Assembly: GCA_000727475.1 (NCBI GenBank)
Contig: KL647309.1
Coordinates: 1,743,820-1,807,819 of the forward strand
Source: Sarcocystis neurona
Lineage: Eukaryota > Apicomplexa > Conoidasida > Eucoccidiorida > Sarcocystidae
Direction of reading: 5' to 3'
DNA: 64,000 nucleotides
Shown: one piece after another, positions 15,101 through 27,324 of the stretch
How positions within the stretch are numbered: the stretch's first letter is position 1
Layout of the letters: every line of letters begins with the position of its first letter
The notes under the pieces: generated by a model
The model's input: only the letters and a program-made list of their open reading frames with translations
Databases searched by the model: none
Told to the model about the DNA's origin: nothing
Position numbers and translations under genes: made by a program

Positions 15101-18100
15101 CTCTTTACGTAGTTGTCAATATGACTGGTCAGCGACTCGCCGTGCGGCAGTCTCGGTGTTGGCGGTGCTGCAGCCGCTCGCCTGCTCTCTCCTCCTCCTC
15201 TTCCTCTTCCTCCTCTTCGTCGTCAGCAGCAGCAGCAGGCTCATGCAGCGATGCCGCAGCGCTGCGTCGTCCTGCCCGCTCACAGCAGCAGCAGCCGGTC
15301 CGGGGACGGCAGCAGCAGGAGAGCGAGAAAGAAGTGCAGCAGCAGCAGGTGCAAGAAGAAGAGCAGCAGCACGAGGAGGGGGGAAGGAGGCACACGCAGC
15401 AGCAGAGACAGCTCGTCGGTCCGCAGGAGCAGCAGCAGCAGACAGCGAGCCGAAGCAGCCCTGGCAGCAGAAGAAGTGACAGCAGCACCAGCAGCAGGGA
15501 GCCGGTGGTGGCGAGGCAGGCGACCGTTTCTGCTGCCGCCGCCCCAGCAGCAACGCGTAGGAGCAGCTCTTGCACAGCAATAACGGAAGGGGTTATTCTC
15601 GAAGCAGGAGAACGGAAATCCTTCTTCTGGTCTGACTGCAATGGACCTCCTTTCGTCCAGCTCGCCAGGTCTCTTTTTTTCTCTCCCTTCCTTTCACGAG
15701 TCACAACACACATAGACGCGTGCTTCCTTGCTACTGCTGCTGCTGCTCTTCCTCATGTTGCACACGCTTACACTCCTCTTCCGTCTTACTTTCTCTGATT
15801 TTTCTTCGGTCCCCCTGGCATCTCTCTTTCTCTGCCTCGGCCGCGTCAGGCGGTGTGCGGATCCGCGCTCTCAGTGGCACCGCGACATGCTTACAAGTTT
15901 GTATTTAGATGTTGCTGCTGCTTGTCCAGACATGCGAAGCGACTTCTTGTGAATCGCTGTCGTCGACGTTGATGAACAAGTATTTGCTGGCTACCGGTAT
16001 AGACACTGCATGCGCATCAGGCGTATAGACACCTCAGCGCGGACACGGGGTGGAAGAAGAGACAGAGACGCATGCGAAAGAAACATGCGACGCGATGCCA
16101 ACGGCGATCTGCAGCTGCTGCTGCATGCGACTCTCTGCACTACCTCGTGCGCCGTTCTGCTGCGCGGCTGCCAGCAGCTGTAGCAGGGGGCTGCTGTTAT
16201 TGCTGCTCTTGTCTGTGTAGTCTTGCAGAACATGTCTGTGACTCTCTCTGTGTCATATTTATATACGGCTTACATCAGAGCCCTGTCTAGCTGCTGCTGC
16301 TGCTGCTCTTCAGCGGGCCCCATCGCTGCTGCAGATCTGCCGCACCGCCTCCCTGTGGCTCTTGTCGCAATGTATGTGTCTCTCATGCTGCCGCTGCTGC
16401 CTTTGCCACTGCTCAAGCTCATGCTGCTCTGCCGCGGCCGCAGCCACGGGGCTCCCGCAGCCACTGCTGCAGCTGCTGGTGCTTCCACCGTCCCTGCGGC
16501 TGCTGCTGGGCTGCCACTGCTGCTGCGTCGGTGAGTCCTGTTCTTGCTGCTGCGTCCGCCTCAGGTGTTCCTGCGTATGCTGCTGTGCTGTGGCTTCTGC
16601 TGCGCTGTCGCATCTGCTCTGCTGCGCTGCTGGCTATACTGCCCTGCTGCCGCTGCTTAGACGAGACGCTGTGTCCTGTTTCGTTGATAGGTGACCTCCT
16701 GCCTTGCTGTGCTGCTGGTGTTTTGCTGCGGGCTCTTTTTTTTTGTAGAGGGCTGCTGCGTACCACCATCTCTTCCCCAGCGTCGCACGCTTTTCTCCCC
16801 TCCAGCAGCTTTACTCTTCCTCCTGGCACTGCGGCACCCGTTCCTTCCTCTCCTGCTGACCTTTCTCCTGCGTTTTCTGCTGCTTCGCCCTCTCTCTTCG
16901 CTGCGGCTCCTGCAGTCACCGGTCAAGCAGCAGCCGCTGCCCCTTCTGCTTCAGAGAGCCGTGCTGCGGCTGTTCGACGCAGCAACCGGTGCAGCTTTAC
17001 CAGGTGGTCAGGCTGCTGTGTGCTAAGCGGCAGCAGCGACTGTTCTCTCAGCTTTCCCCTGCGAGTTGCTGCTGTCCCTCATAGGACGGCCTGTATGTGC
17101 TACTGCATCCCTACTAAACAGCAGCAACACCAGCAGCAGCATCGGCAGCAGCAGCGACAGCAGCGCCGGCAACAAGACCGGCAGCAGCAGGAAGGCGACG
17201 TAGCGGCGGAGCTCCTGCAGGGAGAAGGGCAGCAGCAACAGCGGAAACAGAGGGAAGCGGAGGAGGAGGAAGAACATGAGAAACAGCCGCAAGAAGAAGT
17301 GCGACAACACCGGAGGACTCGGCAGCAGGAGCAGCAGCAACAGGTGCAGGAAGCAACAGCGTTTCCTGCTGTTCGTGCTGCTGCTACTTCGGAGAGGGTG
17401 AGTCCTGCTGCTGGTGCGGTGGACCTCGAGAAAATGCTGCTGCGGCGCGACCGGCAGGTGCTGCGCCTTTTTCGGTCTGGGGTCCCCACGCGTCCCCTCC
17501 GCGGATACCACCAGGTGCAGCAGCAGCTGCAGCAGCAGCAAGGGCAGCAGCAGCAATACCAGCAGCAGCAGTCGCGCCGACAGCCCCAGGAGCCGCAGAA
17601 GGAGCAGCAGAAGCAGGACCTGGATGATGTGCAGCACGGGGTTGGCAGTGCTGCTGTGTGCTGCAGAGACTACTGCTGCTGCTGTGAGGTGTGGGAGAGA
17701 GAAGAGCAGCAGCAGCAGAGCAGCAGGCGTTCCAGCAGCGTCCTGAGACTGGAGCTACGTACTGCAGCAACAGGAGGGAAACTTCTTGTTATCCGCGAGC
17801 AGCAGTGGCACCCGGAAGCAGCAGCAGGTCTCATTTTCCGCAACTTCTGCGATGTGCCTTTGCTGCTGCGGCAGTGTCTGCATGCGCCGAGGCCTGCAGG
17901 CGCTGCTCCGCCCCGCGGAACCGCAGCAGCAGCGGCAGGAAGACCCATTCAAGCCGCGGGAGCAGCAACAACGGCGGCAGCAACGGCAGCGGGACACAGC
18001 GGTAAACCAGCGGGATCTGAAAAGGCAGCAGCAGGAAGGGTAAGCAAATCAGCAGCAGCGGCAGCACCGCCAGTCGGGAAGTGCGGTCGGGCAGCAGCAG

Positions 18101-21100
18101 AGCCGACTGAATCGGGCGACGGAGGAGGAGCCGTCGTACCGGAGACAATAGCAGCGAGAGAGCGCTCTGCTGTCGAAGAAGAGGCGGCAACGACAGCAGA
18201 AGGAAAAGTGCTCGCAAAACTGCCGTTGCTGCAGCACCAGCCGGCTCCTCTGCGTTCACCTCTTGACCAGAGTAGGAGGCTGACGAGGAACAGCAGCAAT
18301 AGCAGCAGAAGCGACAACAACAGCAACAGCAGCGTGAGGGCAGGACCGCCAGCACCGCCAGCCGCGCGTGAAGGGGAACTTGAACTGCAGCAGACGCAGC
18401 AGCAGCAGCCGAACCCGCCCGACGCAACCGCAAAAGCAGCCGTGTGCGCAGCAGGGCCAGTAATCGCACGTGAAGGAGAAGCAGCACTAGCAGCAGCACC
18501 TTCAGGCACCGCAACAGAAGAGGCAGGTCTAGCAGCAACTGCAGCTGCAGGTGGAGAAGATGGGAGGAAAAGGCAGAGCTGCAACCTCTTTGTTAGCGAG
18601 GAAGCGGAGACAAAGCAGCAGGCTGTTCTGATGCATGCGGCCGACCGTATATACGTCTCACGGCGTCCTGCAGCGGAGCGCCTAACGACCCTGCTGCAGC
18701 ACCTGCTGATGACCGGGCTCCCTACACCAGCGGCAGCGACACGTCCACTGCACCGAGCAGACGCGGCGGCAGGAAGTCTAGAAGAAAATGCTGCAGCAGC
18801 CGCGGAAGCAGCAGACGCAGCACCTGGAGCAGAGCGAGGGACCCCCGCATCAGCAGCAAAAGCAGCAGTGGAAGAAGAAACAGCAGCAGCAAAAGAGCAA
18901 GAAGGGACGCCTGCAGCAGCAGCAGAAGCAGCAGCAGCTTCACGAGAGGGAATAGGAAGCACGAAGTGGAGGGAAGCCGTCCTGCAGCCGGCAGCAGCAG
19001 CTGAAGAGACGGCACGCGCTGCTGCTGTTGCTGAAGCCCAATGCTGCTGCGCATGTGAAGCAGCAGCCAACGCACCGCAATCCTGGGGTCCCCCTCCGTT
19101 ACTGGTGCTGCCTGGTGAAGAAGTGCTGCTCGGCTGGGACGACCTGCGCGGCAATCCTTCTGTTGAGGTGGCTGCATTGCCGCCTTCCCTTGCTGCTGCT
19201 GTGGCTGCTGAATTTCCTTTTTTTCCACCTCTTCCTGTTGCTGCGGCTGCTGCCGCCGGACCCACAGCGGGGCGCGGTTGGAGGACTGCGAGCCCGCAGC
19301 AGCGCAGCACCAGGAGGGGCTTCACTGGAGCCCGGGAGCCAGCAGCAGCAGGGACAGCAGCTGCACGGGAACGGGAAGCAGCAGCAGCAGAAGCAGAAGC
19401 AGCAGACGCAGGAGCAAGTGCTGGTACAGCAGGAGTATGCGAGGCACGGACAGCAGAAGCAGAAGCAACTGCCGCACAAGGAGCTGCAGGAGCCGCAGCA
19501 GAAGAAGCAGAAGGAGAGACAGGAAGAGGAGGAGGAGAAGACACAACTGCTGCAGCACCGTCATGTTTTTTAAGGGATACATGCGCTGCAGCAGACTCGC
19601 GGTGGACCCCAACGTTTCTCCTGTGCATCCCAGTAGCGGGGCCTGCTGCTGGTGCTGCTCCTGCAGCAGCATGTAGAAGACAGGTGCTGCGACTGCCCAC
19701 ACCGCTGGGAGTTCGCTGGATCGCAGCAGAAGTGAGAGAGCAGCAGTGTACAACACGAGTAGTAACGCTCGCCAGTTCCTTTGCGTCGGCGTCTTCCAGC
19801 CTCGCTACTTCTCCTCTTCTCCCTGAGATGAATCTTTCCTTTTCTCCCCGTATCCTTGCTGCTGCTGCTGATGCGGCTGCTGCTCCTGCGTCGAAAGAAG
19901 AACACGTGGAGACGGCTATTGACAGTGACGGGAAATGGGGTGTGGCTGCGACTGCCGCTGCTGCTGCTGCACGTCCTGCTGTTGCTGCTGCCGGTGCCCA
20001 GACAGCTGCCGTAGGTGACTCTGCTGCTGCTGCTCTTCCTCCGCCTCCTCGTCGTTCCGGTTCTGCCGCTGCAGCTGATCGCCTTGATGCTGCTGCTGCT
20101 TCTCAGGCTGCCGAAGCGGCGCACGCCCCAGAGAGGCTGCAGCAACAACGGCGACAGGAGAAGCAGCACCAGCAACAGGTTCCACAGGAGGAGCAGCAGC
20201 AGCAGCCACTGCGGCAGAAGCAGCGCCAGCAGGTGCCACAGGAGCAAGAGCAGCAGCAACTGCAGCAGGAGAAACAGGCGCAGCAAAAGGCACAGGAGCA
20301 GGAGCAGCAGCAGCAGCAGCGTCGGCAGCAGGAGCAGCAGGAGCAAGTTCCAGCAGGGCAGCAGACGAAGCAACGGCAGCAGCGGCGAGAAACGACAGCG
20401 GAGAAGCAGCAGAGGAGCGAGCAGGGGACCAGCGCATTTGATGTTGCAGCAGCAGCAGCGTCAGAGTTCTCAGAAGCAGCTGCTGAAGTGTTCCAGGGGG
20501 CGGTCTCGTGGCTTCCTTGGACGACGGCTGCTGCTGCTGCTGCGCCTCCGGCAGTGCCAGTCGAACCTCCTGCAGCTGCCGCTCCTGCTGTTTTTCCTCC
20601 TGCTGCTGCAGCTGAGGGTGGTGCTGCTGCTCCTGTTACTGCGGTAGCGTCAGTTTCTCCTGCTGCTGCTGCTGCTGCTCGTCCCGCTTCTCGAACTCGC
20701 GCCGCTACTGCTGCTGCCTCGTCTGCAGCGGTTTCTGGTGCTACTGCTGCTGCTCCAAGTGCGGATGCTGCTCCACCTGCAGCAGTTCCTCCACCACGTG
20801 CGGAGGGACGCACAGCAGCGACGCCGTCAAGAACCGCAGCAGTGGGAGGAACTGCAACAGAACGGGGAAGTGCATATGCCGAGATGCCCCAGAAAGCAGT
20901 CCTGAACAAGGGGGCGGGGGGTGCATCAGCACCGCCAGCAGCAGGAAGCGAGACACCTGCACATACGCTGCTGCATGCGCCTGCGTATCTGCTGCACTCT
21001 TTGGTGCGGCAGGAGATGCAGCAGCTGCCGTCTGCGGTTCCTCTCGACGTGCTCCTGCAGCAGCTGCAACAGCAGCAGCGCAGCAGAGCGACGTATCGCA

Positions 21101-24100
21101 CGGGTCGTTTTGGCGTGCGTCAGAAACTCCCGCCGGTATTTTCTCCCGCTGTTCCTGCTGTTCCCCGGTCGCGCAAGGGGCCTGCTGCCGCGGTGCTGCG
21201 ACGCCTCAGCAGCCGCACTGGTAGTTACAGCAGACTGCCTCTCCAGCACCTGGGAAGCAGCAGCGGCAGCAGGAAGCAGCATGCAGCGGTGAAGAACAGC
21301 CGCAGCAGCAAGCGGCAACAAGAGCCGGAGGACGAGCCAGTGACAGCAGCAGCAGAAAGTGGACTGAGGAAACCATTGAAGCAGGTCCTTAAGCAGCGAC
21401 AGGTGCAGCAGAAATTGCCACAGCAGCAGCATTGCATTAGGCAGTCAAGCAAAAGCAAATCCTTCCGCAGTGAGGGCCGTAGCAGCATTTCTGCGCAGCA
21501 GCCGCTGCAAGGAACAGCAGCACACGTGCCAGCAGCAGCAGCACCATTGCCCAGAGAAAGAGGAGGAGGAGGTAAGGGCAACAAAGGAGTGGAGAATGGC
21601 AGCAAAGCAGCGGCGTGTCACCGCCCCTGCGATGATGTAGCAAGCAGCAGGGAACCTATCGACGCGATCAGCCTCAGCCAGCAGCCCTTCTTGAGGAGTC
21701 AACGAACAGAAGAAGCAGCAGCAGCACGCGTCGGACACCGCGCAGCAGCGGCAGGAGCAGCAGCAGAGAGAAGAAGGAGGGAACCGAATATCATAGTCAT
21801 TCCTTCGTTTCTCTCCGCATTTGTGGGAGCCTTTCAATCGGCGGGGACGGGGAGGAGGAGCAGCAGCGGCAGCAGAAGTCTTGCTGCAGCAGCTGTCAGC
21901 AGCAACACGAACCTGGTCTCTGCTGCTCCTTTTGCCGACGGACCCGGAGCAGCCGTCAACATCCCAAGAGGAGGAGAAGAAGGAGAAGCACAAGCAACAG
22001 CAGCAACGTTCTCTGCTGGTGGTGCAGCTGCTGACCCAACAGGAGCGACAGCCACGCCCGGGCAGGAGGACGAGGAGGAGGAGCAACAGCAGCCACACTT
22101 CTTCCACGTGTGTGCGGATGATGCCAACCCCACGCTCCTGGCGCTTCTGCAGCTGCTGCAGCAGTACCGGCGAAACCTGGAGCAGCCTCAGCAGGAGCAG
22201 CCCCAGCAGGAGCAGCGCCAGCAGCAACGGACCCAGCAGCAGCAGCCCCAGACCCAGCAGCAGGGAGCTGTGTACACGGGATTAGGAACGGGGCGACGCG
22301 TTTCTGAAGATCAGCAGAGGAAAACAACAGCACCCGAAGAATTGCCACGAGGAGAAGGGCAAAGACGAGGAAGAGAAGAAAGAGACGCAGAAGCAGACCA
22401 AGTCAAATCGACTTGGCGAGCCGCCTCCTCGGCGAGCAGGCGTGGGTCTCCTCCTCCAGACGCAGCAGCAGCAGATGCAGCAGCAGCAGGACGCGGTATC
22501 CCTTGGGAGGAGGAGCAGCAGCAGCAGAGGGTGCTGCGGCAGTCGTTGAGCAAGTCTTTTTCGCCGGTGCGCAGCAGAAGCAGCAGCCGCAGAAGCGTGA
22601 CTTCTTCAATATCCCGCAACTCGAGCTACTCGGATGACGTTGCTGCTGCAGAACATGCTGCTGCTGTTGCAGCAGACACGCGTCTCCTGCAGCGGCTACC
22701 GGCGCCTCCCTTGCCGGCTCCTCCCCTGCCCACAGACGCTCCGGACTTTGAATTTCGCTGCTGCTTCCCCCAATTTCTTCTCTCGATCGTCGCCAACACC
22801 ACACAAAAAAATCCGTTTAATGGGCAGGTGAGTCCGTCTGGCTGCTCCTGCTCCTCCGGCTGATGCCGCTGCTCTTGCCACTGCTGCTGCCCTTGCCACT
22901 GCTGCTGCTGTTGCCGCTGCTGCTGCTGACACTGCGGTTGCTGAGTGTCTTCTGTACCCCTGCTGGTGCTTCTACTGCGAGGACTGCGACGGCCTCTGCT
23001 GCTGCTGCTGCCCAGGAGCGCCACGCCCTGCTGCTGCTCGTGTACTTACGCTGCTGCTGCTTCCGAGGCGTTTGCTGCCGCTGTACTGCTGCAGCTCGTG
23101 CCGAGGCATCACCTGCTGCTGCTGTTTCTGCCGTTGCTCCCGCTGCCTTTGCTGCGGATCTGCTTCTGCTGCTCGTGCTGCTGCGAGGCACATCTTCGGG
23201 CGCTCCTGTGAGTTCTGTTTTTGACATTTGCTGCTGCCGCTGCCGCCGACGCAGATGGAGAAGGTGGCGGACGAGCTGCTGTTGGTCTCCGTCGACTTCC
23301 TGCGACTGCTCTTCGCAAACAGCCACGATTCTCGCCGCGCGGCTGCAGCTGCCGCCCTGCAGGACGTACAGGTGAACTACTGCTGCTTTTCTTCTCTTCT
23401 TCAGGAGAAAAAGCTACTCCTCTAACATTCTCGTCCTCTTCATAAGCAGCTGCTGCCCGCATTCGTCTGCATCTCTCTGTGTGTACATACGTGTCTGTGT
23501 GTATTCTTGGCCACAAGCGCATGCACTGGAAAAAACGAATATTTAGGAGGGGCCATGCAAAGACACGCACGCCTCTCGCACTTTACTCCACCTGCGTATC
23601 TACACAAGTACACGTACATACCGAAAGAGAGACACACGCACAGATAGATACGTATATATATATATATACGTATATATATACACACACAGGAAGAGAGATA
23701 GAGACAGATTTATGGATGGATATAGGCAGGTAGATAGAAAGATAGATAAATACATTCACACACACAAATATATATATATATATATATGTGTAGATATCTT
23801 GCATGTGTACATGTGTGCGTGTGTGTCTGTGTCCAACCGCACCCGTGTGTATGTTGGCGTGTAGGTCTGCTGCTGAGGAACAAACTTGCGTGTTTACATA
23901 TATTTATATTACTCTCTCTCTATATATATATATGTCTAGATAGATATGCATCCATAGGTATATATATGTGTGTGTGGACGTGCCTGCGTCCCCGGATCCC
24001 TCTCTTTTTGTCTCCCGGTCTCTTTTGCTGTTTCTCTCTGTGTGTCTCTTCCTCTCGTTCGTTGTGTCTCTCTGTGTGTCTCTCATTTTATGTCTCCGTC

Positions 24101-26289
24101 TTCCTCTGTCTCTCCCTCTCCGTCTCACTTTTTCCTTTTCTCCTTTCTGTGTCGTTTTCCCTTCCTTTCTCGCATTCTCTATCGCCCTCTACACACACAA
24201 ACACAGATACGTGCATACGTACATACACGTATACACATACATACATACATACATACACACATACATACATACATTTCATATATATATATATATATATATG
24301 GGCATATCCACATGGGCGGCGACATATGTACGGAGACCTCTTCAAATGTATTAGAAAAGAATAAGCCAGTGCATGCCCTCCCCCGTACGTCGGATCTGTG
24401 GGAAGAAACAAAAAAGGGGAATGCTCGCATCCGCGTCCTCCTTCTTCGGTAGGGGAGTACCACCCACCCACCTTTTGGTTGTAGCTAGCGCTAGCCTCAC
24501 AGAGAGACACATGTACGCATGCATGCACCAGGGTTCTCTCGCCTCACAACAGCGGAGAACAACACTTTCCTCCCTTCTCTGAAAAAATCTAGAAATGCTC
24601 CTAGCTGCTCACATCCCGGGGAAGTGTACCCTCCCCTCTTAATCTGGAGACTTCTGCGCTGTACGTACACCTAGTGGCTTCGCTCTGTACGTACGCCTCG
24701 TGAATAGGTGCCGTCGTACACCTGGTGGCTACCTGCTGTACGTACCTTTTGTGGCTGGGTGCTGTACGCACGCCTCATGGATAGCTGCTGTACGTACACC
24801 TCACGGATACCTGCTGTACGTACACCTCACGGATACCTGCTGTACGTACACCTCACGGATACCTGCTGTACGCACACCTCATGGATAGCTGCTGTACGTA
24901 CACCTCATGGATAGCTGCTGTACGTACACCTCATGGATACCTGCTGTACGCACACCTCATGGATAGCTGCTGTACGCACACCTCATGGATAGCTGCTGTA
25001 CGTACACCTCATGGATAGCTGCTGTACGTACACCTCATGGATAGCTGCTGTACGCACACCTCATGGATAGCTGCTGTACGTACACCTCATGGATAGCTGC
25101 TGTACGTACACCTCATGGATAGCTGCTGTACGTACATTTCATGGATAGCTGCTGTACGTACACCTCATGGATAGCTGCTGTACGTACACCTCATGGATAG
25201 CTGCTGTACGTACACCTCGCGGATGCGTGCTGTAGGTACACCTCGTGGATAGGTACACTGCATGGATAGCTGCTGTACGTACACCTCGTGACTGCGTCCG
25301 TGCTGTAGAGACCCCTTGTGGATACGTGGTGTAGGTACACCTCGTGGCTAGATGCCAACGCACCACCTGCGTACACGCGCATCTCCGTCTGTGCCGTCCT
25401 CTCTGTGTCGCGGCCGCTCTGTCTCTCTCTGGCAGTCTCTCCTGTGCATGTCTCCAGGGAGGAGAACACACACACGCGTGCAACCAAGTGTATGTACACC
25501 TGGAAATTGTACACTCTATCTATATACGCATGCGTCCTACTTCGTATTTATGCCCAAAGACAGCTGCATAGAAATAAACCCGTCACACATTTCTGTGGCG
25601 AGTCGCAGAGCGCCATTTTCTTAGAAGCACACCACGTGCAGAGGCGGGTTTCTCCTCGAATCTTCGACTGGCTCGCCTAACGTTTCCTGCATGTGCGGTG
25701 CCCGCAGCTCTTCAATAAATGTCAACAAAAGAGAAGTGTAACCTAACACGCCACCCTCTTCACAGTACAACTCTATGCATGTATGCATATAAGTGTACTT
25801 GTTGTTTATATCTATACAGTTGAATAGGGTTCTTTCCATATTCGTGTACGTACATATATGTGTTCTCGTATATCCTAATGTATGTGTATGCATATGTTCC
25901 TTTATACATCTGTACACTCGTATATTTATATATATACATATATGTATGCGCACGCATATGTATATATGTGTATGTTTAGAAGCGTAGATACGTGTGTGCA
26001 GCAGTTGGCACCGTTTCGCCTGTTGGTAGTAGAGAAGAAGTAATTTCGTGTTTGCTGCTGAAGATACGTTAGCAGGAATGAGTGTGTATTTACATACGTG
26101 TACAACTCACCTACTTTTCCTTTTCGATAAGAAAGAGAAAGGACTTGTTCTTCTGTATCGAACCGCTCACTTTTTCACTTAAAAAAAGAAGCCTCCATCC
26201 GTGTAGAATGCAGCCGTTGCAACTTCAACTTTGAACCACCTTTATCATTCTCAAAATCCCTATGGCTCCCTGTGAACTGGTCAACATGT

Positions 26290-26321
<32 letters not shown>

Positions 26322-27293
26322 CATGTGTATATGATTACGTATGCGACCGTCTATATATCTGCGATTACATATATATATATATATATATATTCGCATATTT
26401 CCCTCTCTGAGTACATGTATATATATACATATATATACCTATATGATTATATTTGTGTATGGATGTATGTATATATACGTATATACATGTAAATATTTAC
26501 GTATCCCTCTCTCTATATATACATATATGTATATTGGCGTATCTCCCTCTCTCAGTACATGTATATCTCTCTCTCTATATATATATATGTGCATAAGTGT
26601 ATATCTGTCTAGCTACGTATGTATCTCTATTTATATGCATATATACGTGTATATATATATATATATTTGCGTTTCTCTCTCTATATATGTGTATGTATCT
26701 ATATGTATCTATATGTATCGTAGGTACGTCGATTTGCATATATTTTTTTCTCTCTCTTTCTGCTCAGAAGATATTTATTTTGTCTTCTAGCACACGCTGT
26801 TTTTTTGTATTTTTGCCCTTATCAACTGCAACAATACGCACAGGTGGACAACACGCGCAGCCATGCGCTCTACCCGGTGCTGCTGCAGCGCGCGCTGCCT
26901 CCGCCCCCCGTTCCTGCACACCTTGCGGTTCGTCCCTGCTTTCTTTTCTTCCTTTTCTTTTCCTTCTTTTTCTCTTTCTTCTTCGTCCTCTTCTCTTCGT
27001 TTTCTCTTCTGCGTGTACCGCTCCACAGAGGGGCACAGAAGGACAGGGAAACAACACAGAGACCCGCACAGAGAGGCGGAGGGAGACGGAGACACGGCGA
27101 ACAGAAAGACGGGGTTGGCGTCTGTGCAGGACTGTTCGTACGCGGGCTGTAACAATAAAAAGAAGAGACATGGACAAGGCGAGACACGGACGCAGAGACA
27201 TGGACACAGAGACAGGGACGAAATCATGTGCAGCAAGGCACAGGAAAAAGTGCCGGCGTGTGCGTAGACACTCGCAGCAGAACCTTCTCTGTG

Positions 27294-27324
<31 letters not shown>

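Noticed and set aside
24657..25357. Possible CRISPR-like array
   Set aside because: Units abut with no unique spacers and lie in a eukaryotic intron; it is a plain minisatellite.
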